A DNA stretch of 64,000 nucleotides from Hydractinia symbiolongicarpus (GCF_029227915.1 NC_079878.1:33383501-33447500); one strand, 5' to 3'; shown: positions 47,376 to 61,985, numbered from the stretch's first letter. The notes: a model not told the origin generated them from the sequence alone. Program-made: numbers and translations.

Positions 47376-50300
47376 AAATGAGTTTACTCCCTGGGTACTT
47401 TCTTTGTATACTTTTGACTATACGGGCCAAGCCCGGGATTTACGGGAAATCGCGGGTTTTCGTTTGCCGGCGATTAAACTTCTTTTATTCAGCGTCTCAT
47501 CAAAAATGAAAACATTTTTAAAAACTACAAGTCTTATGCGTTTTAGTGGTGAAAAAATAATTTAAAAAATCGTTCTGGAAATGAGTTTACTCCCTGGGTA
47601 CTTTCTTTGTATACTTTTGACTATACGGGCCGAGTCCGGGATTTAGGGAAATCGCAGGTTTTCGTTTGCCGGCGATTAAACTGCTTTTATTCAGCGTCTC
47701 ATCAAAAATGAAAACATTTTTGAAAACTACAAGTCTTATGCGTTTTAGTGGTGAAAAAATAATTTAAAAAATCGATCGGGAAATGAGTTTACTCCCTGGG
47801 TACTTTCTTTGTATACTTTTGACTATACGGGCCGAGTCCGGGATTTTCGTTTGCCGGCGATTAAACTTCCTTTATTCAGCGTCCTATCAAATATGAAAAT
47901 ATTTTTGAAAACTACAAGTCTCATGCGTTTAGTGGTAAAAAAATAATATAAAAAATCGCTCGGGAAAAGAGTTTACTCCCTGGGTACTTTCTTTGTATAC
48001 TTTTGACTATACGGGCCAAGCCCGGGATTTACGGGAAATCGCGGGTTTTCGTTTGCCGGCGATTAAACTTCTTTTATTCAGCGTCTCATCAAAAATGAAA
48101 ACATTTTTAAAAACTACAAGTCTCATGCGTTTTAGTGGTGAAAAAATAATTTAAAAAATCGTTCGGGAAATGAGTTTACTCCCTGGGTACTTTCTTTGTA
48201 TACTTTTGACTATACGGGCCAAGCCGGGATTTACGGGAAATCGCGGGTTTTCGTTTGCCGGCGATTAAACTTCTTTTATTCAGCGTCCCATCAAATATGA
48301 AAATATTTTTGAAAACTACAAATCTCATGCGTTTAGTGGTAAAAAAATAATATAAAAAATCGTTCGGGAAATGAGTTTACTCCCTGGGTACTTTCTTTGT
48401 ATACTTTTGACTATACGGGCCAAGCCCAGGATTTACGGGAAATCGCGGGTTTCGTTTGCCGGCGATTAAACTTCTTTTATTCAGCGTCTCATCAAAAATG
48501 AAAACATTTTTGAAAACTACAAGTCTCATGCGTTTTAGTGGTGAAAAAATAATTTAAAAAATCGTTCGGGAAATGAGTTTACTCCCTGGGTACTTTCTTT
48601 GTATACTTTTGACTATACGGGCCGAGTCCGGGATTTACGGGAAATCGCGGGTTTCGTTTGCCGGCGATTAAACTTCTTTTATTCAGCGTCTCATCAAAAA
48701 TGAAAACATTTTTAAAAACTACAAGTCTTATGCGTTTTAGTGGTGAAAAAATAATTTAAAAAATCGTTCTGGAAATGAGTTTACTCACAGGGTACTTTCT
48801 TTGTATACATTTGACTGTACGTGCCAAGCCCGGGATTTACGAGAAATCGCGGGTTTTCGTTTGCTGGCGATTAAACTTCTTTTATTCTGCGTCTCATCAA
48901 AAATGAAAACATTTTTGAAAACTACAAGTCTCATGCGTTTTAGTGGTAAAAAAGTAATTTAAAAAATCGTTCGGGAAATGAGTTTACTCCCTGGGTACTT
49001 TCTTTGTATACTTTTGACTATACGGGCCGAGTCCAGGATTTAGGGAAATCGCAGGTTTTCGTTTGCCGGCGATTAAACTGCTTTTATTCAGCGTCTCATC
49101 AAAAATGAAAACATTTTTGAAAACTACAAGTCTTATGCGTTTTAGTGGTGAAAAAATAATTTAAAAAATCGATCGGGAAATGAGTTTACTCCCTGGGTAC
49201 TTTCTTTGTATACTTTTGACTATACGGGCCGAGTCCGGGATTTTGGGAAATCGCGGATTTTCGTTTGCCGGCGATTAAACTTCTTTTATTCAGCGTCTCA
49301 TCAAAAATGAAAACATTTTTGAAAACTACAAGTCTCATGCGTTTTAGTGGTGAAAAAATAATTTAAAAAATCGTTCGGGAAATGAGTTTACTCCCCGGGT
49401 ACTTTCTTTGTATACTTTTGACTATACGGGCCAAGCCCGGGATTTACGGGAAATCGCGGGTTTATGTTTGCCGGCGATTAAACTTCTTTTATTCAGCGTC
49501 TCATCAAAAATGAAAACACTTTTAAAAACTACAAGTCTTATGCGTTTTAGTGGTGAAAAAATAATTTAAAAAATCGTTCTGGAAATGAGTTTACTCCCTG
49601 GGTACTTTCTTTGTATACTTTTGACTATACGGGCCGAGTCCGGGATTTAGGGAAATCGCAGGTTTTCGTTTGCCGGCGATTAAACTGCTTTTATTCAGCG
49701 TCTCATCAAAAATGAAAACATTTTTGAAAACTACAAGTCTTATGCGTTTTAGTGGTGAAAAAATAATTTAAAAAATCGATCGGGAAATGAGTTTACTCCC
49801 TGGGTACTTTCTTTGTATACTTTTGACTATACGGGCCGAGTCCGGGATTTTCGTTTGCCGGCGATTAAACTTCCTTTATTCAGCGTCCTATCAAATATGA
49901 AAATATTTTTGAAAACTACAAGTCTCATGCGTTTAGTGGTAAAAAAATAATATAAAAAATCGCTCGGGAAAAGAGTTTACTCCCTGGGTACTTTCTTTGT
50001 ATACTTTTGACTATACGGGCCAAGCCGGGGTTTACGGGGAATCGCGGGTTTTCGTTTGCCGGCGATTAAACTTCTTTTATTCAGCGTCTCATCAAAAATG
50101 AAAACATTTTTAAAAACTACAAGTCTCATGCGTTTTAGTGGTGAAAAAATAATTTAAAAAATCGTTCGGGAAATGAGTTTACTCCCTGGGTACTTTCTTT
50201 GTATACTTTTGACTATACGGGCCAAGCCGGGATTTACGGGAAATCGCGGGTTTTCGTTTGCCGGCGATTAAACTTCTTTTATTCAGCGTCCCATCAAATA

Positions 50301-53300
50301 TGAAAATATTTTTGAAAACTACAAATCTCATGCGTTTAGTGGTAAAAAAATAATATAAAAAATCGTTCGGGAAATGAGTTTACTCCCTGGGTACTTTCTT
50401 TGTATACTTTCGACTATAAGGGCCAAGCCCAGGATTTACGGGAAATCGCGGGTTTCGTTTGCCGGCGATTAAACTTCTTTTATTCAGCGTCTCATCAAAA
50501 ATGAAAACATTTTTGAAAACTACAAGTCTGATGCGTTTTAGTGGTGAAAAAATAATTTAAAAAATCGTTCGGGAAATGAGTTTACTCCCTGGGTACTTTC
50601 TTGGTATACTTTTGACTATACGGGCCGAGTCCGGGATTTACGGGAAATCGCGGGTTTCGTTTGCCGGCGATTAAACTTCTTTTATTCAGCGTCTCATCAA
50701 AAATGAAAACATTTTTAAAAACTACAAGTCTTATGCGTTTTAGTGGTGAAAAAATAATTTAAAAAATCGTTCTGGAAATGAGTTTACTCACAGCGTACTT
50801 TCTTTGTATACATTTGACTGTACGTGCCAAGCCCGGGATTTACGAGAAATCGCGGGTTTTCGTTTGCTGGCGATTAAACTTCTTTTATTCTGCGTCTCAT
50901 CAAAAATGAAAACATTTTTGAAAACTACAAGTCTCATGCGTTTTAGTGGTGAAAAAATAATTTAAAAAATCGTTCGGGAAATGAGTTTACTCCCTGGGTA
51001 CTTTCTTTGTATACTTTTGACTATACGGGCCGAGTCCGGGATTTATGGGAAATCGCGGATTTTCGTTTGCCGGCGATTAAACTTCTTTTATTCAGCGTCT
51101 CATCAAAAATGAAAACATTTTTGAAAACTACAAGTCTCATGCGTTTTAGTGGTGAAAAAATAATTTAAAAAATCGTTCGGGAAATGAGTTTACTCCCCGG
51201 GTACTTTCTTTGTATACTTTTGACTATACGGGCCAAGCCCGGGATTTACGGGAAATCGCGGGTTTTCGTTTGCCGGCGATTAAACTTCTTTTATTCAGCG
51301 TCTCATCAAAAATGAAAACACTTTTAAAAACTACAAGTCTTATGCGTTTTAGTGGTGAAAAAATAATTTAAAAAATCGTTCTGGAAATAAGTTTACTCCC
51401 TGGGTACTTTCTTTGTATACTTTTGACTATACGGGCCGAGTCCGGGATTTAGGGAAATCGCTGGTTTTCGTTTGCCGGCGATTAAACTGCTTTTATTCAG
51501 CGTCCCACCAAAAATGAAAACATTTTTGAAAACTACAAGTCTCATGCGTTTTAGTGGTGAAAAAATAATTTAAAAAATCGTTCGGGAAATGAGTTTACTC
51601 CCTGGGTACTTTCTTTGTATACTTTTGACTATACGGGCCAGGCCGGGATTTACGGGAAATCGCGGGTTTCGTTTGCCGGCGATTAAACTTCTTTTATTCA
51701 GCGTCTCATCAAAAATGAAAACATTTTTAAAAACTACAAGTCTTATGCGTTTTAGTGGTGAAAAAATAATTTAAAAAATCGTTCTGGAAATGAGTTTACT
51801 CACAGGGTACTTTCTTTGTATACATTTGACTGTACGTGCCAAGCCCGGGATTTACGAGAAATCGCGGGTTTTCGTTTGCCAGCGATTAAACTTCTTTTAT
51901 TCTGCGTCTCATCAAAAATGAAAACATTTTTGAAAACTACAAGTCTCATGCGTTTTAGTGGTGAAAAAATAATTTAAAAAATCGTTCGGGAAATGAGTTT
52001 ACTCCCTGGGTACTTTCTTTGTATACTTTTGACTATACGGGCCAAGCCGGGATTTACGGGAAATCGCGGGTTTTCGTTTGCCGGCGATTAAACTTCTTTT
52101 ATTCAGCGTCTCATCAAAAATGAAAACATTTTTGAAAACTACAAGTCTCATGCGTTTTAGTGGTGAAAAAATAATTTAAAAAATCGTTCGGGAAATGAGT
52201 TTACTCCCCGGGTACTTTCTTTGTATACTTTTGACTATACGGGCCGAGTCCGGGATTTACGGGAAATCGCGGATTTTCGTTTGCCGGCGATTAAACTTCT
52301 TTTATTCAGCGTCCCATCAAATATGAAAATATTTTTGAAAACTACAAGTCTCATGCGTTTAGTGGTAAAAAAATAATATAAAAAATCGTTCGGGAAATGA
52401 GTTTACTTCCTGGGTACTTTCTTTGTATACTTTTGACTATACGGGCCAAGCCCGGGATTTACGGGAAATAGCGGGTTTTCGTTTGCCGGCGATTAAACTT
52501 CTTTTATTCAGCGTCTCATCAAAAATGAAAACATTTTTAAAAACTACAAGTCTTATGCGTTTTAGTGGTGAAAAAATAATTTAAAAAATCGATCGGGAAA
52601 TGAGTTTACTCCCTGGGTACTTTCTTTGTATACTTTTGACTATACGGGCCGAGTCCGGGATTTTCGTTTGCCGGCGATTAAACTTCCTTTATTCAGCGTC
52701 CTATCAAATATGAAAATATTTTTGAAAACTACAAGTCTCATGCGTTTAGTGGTAAAAAAATAATATAAAAAATCGCTCGGGAAAAGAGTTTACTCCCTGG
52801 GTACTTTCTTTGTATACTTTTGACTATACGGGCCAAGCCCGGGATTTACGGGAAATCGCGGGTTTTCGTTTGCCGGCGATTAAACTTCTTTTATTCAGCT
52901 TCTCATCAAAAATGAAAACATTTTTAAAAACTACAAGTCTCATGCGTTTTAGTGGTGAAAAAATAATTTAAAAAATCGTTCGGGAAATGAGTTTACTCCC
53001 TGGGTACTTTCTTTGTATACTTTTGACTATACGGGCCAAGCCGGGTTTTACGGGAAATTGCGGGTTTTCGTTTGCCGGCGATTAAACTTCTTTTATTCAG
53101 CGTCCCATCAAATATGAAAATATTTTTGAAAACTACAAATCTCATGCGTTTAGTGGTAAAAAAATAATATAAAAAATCGTTCGGGAAATGAGTTTACTCC
53201 CTGGGTACTTTCTTTGTATACTTTTGACTATACGGGCCAAGCCCAGGATTTACGGGAAATCGCGGGTTTCGTTTGCCGGCGATTAAACTTCTTTTATTCA

Positions 53301-53574
53301 GCGTCTCATCAAAAATGAAAACATTTTTGAAGACTACAAGTCTCATGCGTTTTAGTGGTGAAAAAATAATTTAAAAAATCGTTCGGGAAATGAGTTTACT
53401 CCCTGGGTACTTTCTTTGTATACTTTTGACTATACGGGCCGAGTCCGGGATTTATGGGAAATCGCGGATTTTCGTTTGCCGGCGATTAAACTTCTTTTAT
53501 TCAGCGTCCCATCAAATATGAAAATATTTTTGAAAACTACAAGTCTCATGCGTTTAGTGGTAAAAAAATAATAT

Positions 53575-55390
53575 AAAAAATCGTTCGGGAAATGAGTTTA
53601 CTCCCTGGTTACTTTCTTTGTATAATTTTGACTATACGGGCCAAGCCCGGGATTTACGGGAAATCGCGGGTTTTCGTTTGCCGGCGATTAAACTTCTTTT
53701 ATTCAGCGTCTCATCAAAAATGAAAACACTTTTAAAAACTACAAGTCTTATGCGTTTTAGTGGTGAAAAAATAATTTAAAAAATCGTTCTGCAAATGAGT
53801 TTACTCCCTGGGTACTTTCTTTGTATACTTTTGACTATACGGGCCGAGTCCGGGATTTAGGGAAATCGCTGGTTTTCGTTTTCCGGCGATTAAACTGCTT
53901 TTATTCAGCGTCCCACTAAAAATGAAAACATTTTTGAAAACTACAAGTCTCATGCGTTTTAGTGGTGAAAAAATAATTTAAAAAATCGTTCGGGAAATGA
54001 GTTTACTCCCTGGGTACTTTCTTTGTATACTTTTGACTATACGGGCCAGGCCGGGATTTACGGGAAATCGCGGGTTTCGTTTGCCGGCGATTAAACTTCT
54101 TTTATTCAGCGTCTCATCAAAAATGAAAACATTTTTAAAAACTACAAGTCTTATGCGTTTTAGTGGTGAAAAAATAATTTAAAAAATCGTTCGGGAAATG
54201 AGTTTACTCCCTGGTTACTTTCTTTGTATAATTTTGACTATACGGGCCAAGCCCGGGATTTACGGGAAATCGCGGGTTTTCGTTTGCCGGCGATTAAACT
54301 TCTTTTATTCAGCGTCTCATCAAAAATGAAAACACTTTTAAAAACTACAAGTCTTATGCGTTTTAGTGGTGAAAAAATAATTTAAAAAATCGTTCTGGAA
54401 ATGAGTTTACTCCCTGGGTACTTTCTTTGTATACTTTTGACTATACGGGCCGAGTCCGGGATTTAGGGAAATCGCTGGTTTTCGTTTTCCGGCGATTAAA
54501 CTGCTTTTATTCAGCGTCCCACTAAAAATGAAAACATTTTTGAAAACTACAAGTCTCATGCGTTTTAGTGGTGAAAAAATAATTTAAAAAATCGTTCGGG
54601 AAATGAGTTTACTCCCTGGGTACTTTCTTTGTATACTTTTGACTATACGGGCCAGGCCGGGATTTACGGGAAATCGCGGGTTTCGTTTGCCGGCGATTAA
54701 ACTTCTTTTATTCAGCGTCTCATCAAAAATGAAAACATTTTTAAAAACTACAAGTCTTATGCGTTTTAGTGGTGAAAAAATAATTTAAAAAATCGTTCTG
54801 GAAATGAGTTTACTCACAGGGTACTTTCTTTGTACTGCACGTGCCAAGCCCGGGATTTACGAGAAATCGCGGGTTTTCGTTTGCCGGCGATTAAACTTCT
54901 TTTATTCTGCGTCTCATCAAAAATGAAAACATTTTTGAAAACTACAAGTCTCATGCGTTTTAGTGGTGAAAAAATAATTTAAAAAATCGTTCGGGAAATG
55001 AGTTTACTCCCTGGGTACTTTCTTTGTATACTTTTGACTATACGGGCCGAGTCCGGGATTTAGGGAAATCGCTGGTTTTCGTTTTCCGGCGATTAAACTG
55101 CTTTTATTCAGCGTCCCACCAAAAATGAAAACATTTTTGAAAACTACAAGTCTCATGCGTTTTAGTGGTGAAAAAATAATTTAAAAAATCGTTCGGGAAA
55201 TGAGTTTACTCCCTGGGTACTTTCTTTGTATACTTTTGACTATACGGGCCAGGCCGGGATTTACGGGAAATCGCGGGTTTCGTTTGCCGGCGATTAAACT
55301 TCTTTTATTCAGCGTCTCATCAAAAATGAATACATTTTTAAAAACTACAAGTCTTATGCGTTTTAGTGGTGAAAAAATAATTTAAAAAAT
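53575..55390. repeat. 606-bp trimer block, three units, one with a 9-bp deletion
   Basis: The CCAGGCCGGG monomer recurs so that its frame starts at 53997, 54603 and 55200, steps of 606 and 597. The first two units share TCCCTGGTTAC, TTGTATAATTTTGAC and CGTTTTCCGGCG. The third is shorter because the monomer at about 54834 reads TTTGTACTGCACGTGCC. Relative to TTTGTATACATTTGACTGTACGTGCC, that is a 9-bp loss plus one substitution. Confidence 0.8.
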
Positions 55391-57689
55391 CGTTCTGGAA
55401 ATGAGTTTACTCACAGGGTACTTTCTTTGTATACATTTGACTGTACGTGCCAAGCCCGGGATTTACGAGAAATCGCGGGTTTTCGTTTGCCGGCGATTAA
55501 ACTTCTTTTATTCTGCGTCTCATCAAAAATGAAAACATTTTTGAAAACTACAAGTCTCATGCGTTTTAGTGGTGAAAAAATAATTTAAAAAATCGTTCGG
55601 GAAATGAGTTTACTCCCTGGGTACTTTCTTTGTATACTTTTGACTATACGGGCCGAGTCCGGGATTTATGGGAAATCGAGGATTTTCGTTTGCCGGCGAT
55701 TAAACTTCTTTTATTCAGCGTCTCATCAAAAATGAAAACATTTTTGAAAACTACAAGTCTCATGCGTTTTAGTGGTGAAAAAATAATTTAAAAAATCGTT
55801 CGGGAAATGAGTTTACTCCCCGGGTACTTTCTTTGTATACTTTTGACTATACGGGCCAAGCCCGGGATTTACGGGAAATCGCGGGTTTTCGTTTGCCGGC
55901 GATTAAACTTCTTTTATTCTGCGTCTCATCAAAAATGAAAACATTTTTGAAAACTACAAGTCTCATGCGTTTTAGTGGTGAAAAAATAATTTAAAAAATC
56001 GTTCGGGAAATGAGTTTACTCCCTGGGTACTTTCTTTGTATACTTTTGACTATACGGGCCAAGCCGGGATTTACGGGAAATCGCGGGTTTTCGTTTGCCG
56101 GCGATTAAACTTCTTTTATTCAGCGTCTCATCAAAAATGAAAACATTTTTAAAAACTACAAGTCTTATGCGTTTTAGTGGTGAAAAAATAATTTAAAAAA
56201 TCGTTCTGGAAATGAGTTTACTCACACGGTACTTTCTATGTATACATTCGTCTATACATGCCAAGCCCGGGATTTACGGGAAATCGCGGGTTTTCGTTTG
56301 CCGGCGATTAAACTTCTTTTATTCAGCGTCTCATCAAAAATGAAAACATTTTTGAAAACTACAAGTCTCATGCGTTTTAGTGGTGAAAAAATAATTTAAA
56401 AAATCGTTCGGGAAATGAGTTTACTCCCCGGGTACTTTCTTTGTATACTTTTGACTATACGGGCTGAGTCCGGGATTTACGGGAAATCGCGGATTTTCGT
56501 TTGCCGGCGATTAAACTTCTTTTATTCAGCGTCCCATCAAATATGAAAATATTTTTGAAAACTACAAGTCTCATGCGTTTAGTGGTAAAAAAATAATATA
56601 AAAAATCGTTCGGGAAATGAGTTTACTTCCTGGGTACTTTCTTTGTATACTTTTGACTATACGGGCCAAGCCCGGGATTTACGGGAAATAGCGGGTTTTC
56701 GTTTGCCGGCGATTAAACTTCTTTTATTCAGCGTCTCATCAAAAATGAAAACATTTTTAAAAACTACAAGTCTTATGCGTTTTAGTGGTGAAAAAATAAT
56801 TTAAAAAATCGTTCTGGAAATGAGTTTACTCCCTGGGTACTTTATTTGTATACTTTTGACTATACGGGCCGCGTCCGGGATTTAGGGAAATCGCAGGTTT
56901 TCGTTTGCCGGCGATTAAACTGCTTTTATTCAGCGTCTCATCAAAAATGAAAACATTTTTGAAAACTACAAGTCTCATGCGTTTTAGTGGTGAAAAAATA
57001 ATTTAAAAAATCGTTCGGGAAATGAGTTTACTCCCCGGGTACTTTCTTTGTATACTTTTGACTATACGGGCCGAGTCCGGGATATACGGGAAATCGCGAA
57101 TTTTCGTTTGCCGGCGATTAAACTTCTTTTATTCAGCGTCCCATCAAATATGAAAATATTTTTGAAAACTACAAGTCTCATGCGTTTAGTGGTAAAAAAA
57201 TAATATAAAAAATCGTTAGGGAAATGAGTTTACTCCCTGGGTACTTTCTTTGTATACTTTTGACTATACGGGCCAAGCCCGGGATTTACGGGAAATCGCG
57301 GGTTTTCGTTTGCCGGCGATTAAACTTCTTTTATTCAGCGTCTCATCAAAAATGAAAACATTTTTAAAAACTACAAGTCTTATGCGTTTTAGTGGTGAAA
57401 AAATAATTTAAAAAATCGTTCTGGAAATGAGTTTACTCCCTGGGTACTTTCTTTGTATACTTTTGACTATACGGGCCGAGTCCGGGATTTAGGGAAATCG
57501 CAGGTTTTCGTTTGCCGGCGATTAAACTGCTTTTATTCAGCGTCTCATCAAAAATGAAAACATTTTTGAAAACTACAAGTCTTATGCGTTTTAGTGGTGA
57601 AAAAATAATTTAAAAAATCGATCGGGAAATGAGTTTACTCCCTGGGTACTTTCTTTGTATACTTTTGACTATACGGGCCGAGTCCGGGA

Positions 57690-60600
57690 TTTTCGTTTGC
57701 CGGCGATTAAACTTCGTTTATTCAGCGTCCTATCAAATATGAAAATATTTTTGAAAACTACAAGTCTCATGCGTTTAGTGGTAAAAAAATAATATAAAAA
57801 ATCGCTCGGGAAAAGAGTTTACTCCCTGGGTACTTTCTTTGTGTACATTTGACTATACGGGCCAAGCCCGGGATTTACGGGAAATCGCGGGTTTTCGTTT
57901 GCCGGCGATTAAACTTCTTTTATTCAGCGTCTCATCAAAAATGAAAACATTTTTAAAAACTACAAGTCTCATGCGTTTTAGTGGTGAAAAAATAATTTAA
58001 AAAATCGTTCGGGAAATGAGTTTACTCCCTGGGTACTTTCTTTGTATACTTTTGACTATACGGGCCAAGCCGGAATTTACGGGAAATCGCGGGTTTTCGT
58101 TTGCCGGCGATTAAACTTCTTTTATTCAGCGTCCCATCAAATATGAAAATATTTTTGAAAACTACAAATCTCATGCGTTTAGTGGTAAAAAAATAATATA
58201 AAAAATCGTTCGGGAAATGAGTTTACTCCCTGGGTACTTTCTTTGTATACTTTTGACTATACGGGCCAAGCCCAGGATTTACGGGAAATCGCGGGTTTCG
58301 TTTGCCGGCGATTAAACTTCTTTTATTCAGCGTCTCATCAAAAATGAAAACATTTTTGAAAACTACAAGTCTCATGCGTTTTAGTGGTGAAAAAATAATT
58401 TAAAAAATCGTTCGGGAAATGAGTTTACTCCCTGGGTACTTTCTTTGTATACTTTTGACTATACGGGCCGAGTCCGGGATTTATGGGAAATCGCGGATTT
58501 TCGTTTGCCGGCGATTAAACTTCTTTTATTCAGCGTCCCATCAAATATGAAAATATTTTTGAAAACTACAAGTCTCATGCGTTTAGTGGTAAAAAAATAA
58601 CATAAAAAATCGTTCGGGAAATGAGTTTACTCCCTGGTTACTTTCTTTGTATACTTTTGACTATACGGGCCAAGCCCGGGATTTACGGGAAATCGCGGGT
58701 TTTCGTTTGCCGGCGATTAAACTTCTTTTATTCAGCGTCTCATCAAAAATGAAAACACTTTTAAAAACTACAAGTCTTATGCGTTTTAGTGGTGAAAAAA
58801 TAATTTAAAAAATCGTTCTGGAAATGAGTTTACTCCCTGGGTACTTTCTTTGTATACTTTTGACTATACGGGCCGAGTCCGGGATTTAGGGAAATCGCTG
58901 GTTTTCGTTTGCCGGCGATTAAACTGCTTTTATTCAGCGTCCCACCAAAAATGAAAACATTTTTGAAAACTACAAGTCTCATGCGTTTTAGTGGTGAAAA
59001 AATAATTTAAAAAATCGTTCGGGAAATGAGTTTACTTCCTGGGTACTTTCTTTGTATACTTTTGACTATACGGGCCAGGCCGGGATTTACGGGAAATCGC
59101 GGGTTTCGTTTGCCGGCGATTAAACTTCTTTTATTCAGCGTCTCATCAAAAATGAAAACATTTTTAAAAACTACAAGTCTTATGCGTTTTAGTGGTGAAA
59201 AAATAATTTAAAAAATCGTTCTGGAAATGAGTTTACTCACAGGGTACTTTCTTTGTATACATTTGACTGTACGTGCCAAGCCCGGGATTTACGAGAAATC
59301 GCGGGTTTTCGTTTGCCGGCGATTAAACTTCTTTTATTCTGCGTCTCATCAAAAATGAAAACATTTTTGAAAACTACAAGTCTCATGCGTTTTAGTGGTG
59401 AAAAAATAATTTAAAAAATCGTTCGGGAAATGAGTTTACTCCCTGGGTACTTTCTTTGTATACTTTTGACTATACGGGCCGAGTCCGGGATTTATGGGAA
59501 ATCGCGGATTTTCGTTTGCCGGCGATTAAACTTCTTTTATTCAGCGTCCCATCAAATATGAAAATATTTTTGAAAACTACAAGTCTCATGCGTTTAGTGG
59601 TAAAAAATTAATATAAAAAATCGTTCGGGAAATGAGTTTACTCCCTGGGTACTTTCTTTGTATACTTTTGACTATACGGGCCAAGCCCGGGATTTACGGG
59701 AAATCGCGGGTTTTCGTTTGCCGGCGATTAAACTTCTTTTATTCAGCGTCTCATCAAAAATGAAAACACTTTTAAAAACTACAAGTCTTATGCGTTTTAG
59801 TGGTGAAAAAATAATTTAAAAAATCGTTCTGGAAATGAGTTTACTCCCTGGGTACTTTCTTTGTATACTTTTGACTATACGGGCCGAGTCCGGGATTTAG
59901 GGAAATCGCTGGTTTTCGTTTGCCGGCGATTAAACTTCGTTTATTCAGCGTCCTATCAAATATGAAAATATTTTTGAAAACTACAAGTCTCATGCGTTTA
60001 GTGGTAAAAAAATAATATAAAAAATCGCTCGGGAAAAGAGTTTACTCCCTGGGTACTTTCTTTGTGTACATTTGACTATACGGGCCAAGCCCGGGATTTA
60101 CGGGAAATCGCGGGTTTTCGTTTGCCGGCGATTAAACTTCTTTTATTCAGCGTCTCATCAAAAATGAAAACATTTTTAAAAACTACAAGTCTCATGCGTT
60201 TTAGTGGTGAAAAAATAATTTAAAAAATCGTTCGGGAAATGAGTTTACTCCCTGGGTACTTTCTTTGTATACTTTTGACTATACGGGCCAAGCCGGGATT
60301 TACGGGAAATCGCGGGTTTTCGTTTGCCGGCGATTAAACTTCTTTTATTCAGCGTCCCATCAAATATGAAAATATTTTTGAAAACTACAAATCTCATGCG
60401 TTTAGTGGTAAAAAAATAATATAAAAAATCGTTCGGGAAATGAGTTTACTCCCTGGGTACTTTCTTTGTATACTTTTGACTATACGGGCCAAGCCCAGGA
60501 TTTACGGGAAATCGCGGGTTTCGTTTGCCGGCGATTAAACTTCTTTTATTCAGCGTCTCATCAAAAATGAAAACATTTTTGAAAACTACAAGTCTCATGC

Positions 60601-61985
60601 GTTTTAGTGGTGAAAAAATAATTTAAAAAATCGTTCGGGAAATGAGTTTACTCCCTGGGTACTTTCTTTGTATACTTTTGACTATACGGGCCGAGTCCGG
60701 GATTTATGGGAAATCGCGGATTTTCGTTTGCCGGCGATTAAACTTCTTTTATTCAGCGTCCCATCAAATATGAAAATATTTTTGAAAACTACAAGTCTCA
60801 TGCGTTTAGTGGTAAAAAAATAACATAAAAAATCGTTCGGGAAATGAGTTTACTCCCTGGTTACTTTCTTTGTATACTTTTGACTATACGGGCCAAGCCC
60901 GGGATTTACGGGAAATCGCGGGTTTTCGTTTGCCGGCGATTAAACTTCTTTTATTCAGCGTCTCATCAAAAATGAAAACACTTTTAAAAACTACAAGTCT
61001 TATGCGTTTTAGTGGTGAAAAAATAATTTAAAAAATCGTTCTGGAAATGAGTTTACTCCCTGGGTACTTTCTTTGTATACTTTTGACTATACGGGCCGAG
61101 TCCGGGATTTAGGGAAATCGCTGGTTTTCGTTTGCCGGCGATTAAACTGCTTTTATTCAGCGTCCCACCAAAAATGAAAACATTTTTGAAAACTACAAGT
61201 CTCATGCGTTTTAGTGGTGAAAAAATAATTTAAAAAATCGTTCGGGAAATGAGTTTACTTCCTGGGTACTTTCTTTGTATACTTTTGACTATACGGGCCA
61301 GGCCGGGATTTACGGGAAATCGCGGGTTTCGTTTGCCGGCGATTAAACTTCTTTTATTCAGCGTCTCATCAAAAATGAAAACATTTTTAAAAACTACAAG
61401 TCTTATGCGTTTTAGTGGTGAAAAAATAATTTAAAAAATCGTTCTGGAAATGAGTTTACTCACAGGGTACTTTCTTTGTATACATTTGACTGTACGTGCC
61501 AAGCCCGGGATTTACGAGAAATCGCGGGTTTTCGTTTGCCGGCGATTAAACTTCTTTTATTCTGCGTCTCATCAAAAATGAAAACATTTTTGAAAACTAC
61601 AAGTCTCATGCGTTTTAGTGGTGAAAAAATAATTTAAAAAATCGTTCGGGAAATGAGTTTACTCCCTGGGTACTTTCTTTGTATACTTTTGACTATACGG
61701 GCCGAGTCCGGGATTTATGGGAAATCGCGGATTTTCGTTTGCCGGCGATTAAACTTCTTTTATTCAGCGTCCCATCAAATATGAAAATATTTTTGAAAAC
61801 TACAAGTCTCATGCGTTTAGTGGTAAAAAATTAATATAAAAAATCGTTCGGGAAATGAGTTTACTCCCTGGGTACTTTCTTTGTATACTTTTGACTATAC
61901 GGGCCAAGCCCGGGATTTACGGGAAATCGCGGGTTTTCGTTTGCCGGCGATTAAACTTCTTTTATTCAGCGTCTCATCAAAAATG
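57690..61985. repeat. 2223-bp tandem duplication (11 monomers)
   Basis: Copy one ~57690-59762, copy two ~59912-61985, offset 2223. Private variants align: CTTCGTTTATTCAGCGTCCTATC (57712/59935), GTGTACATTTGAC, TAACATAAAAAATCG (~58599/60822), the frames at 59026/61249 and AAAAAATTAATATAAAAAATCG (~59605/61828). The copies separate at about 59764/61987, where AACACTTTT becomes AACATTTTT. The crossover point is visible in the hybrid monomer at 59880-59960. Confidence 0.88.
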
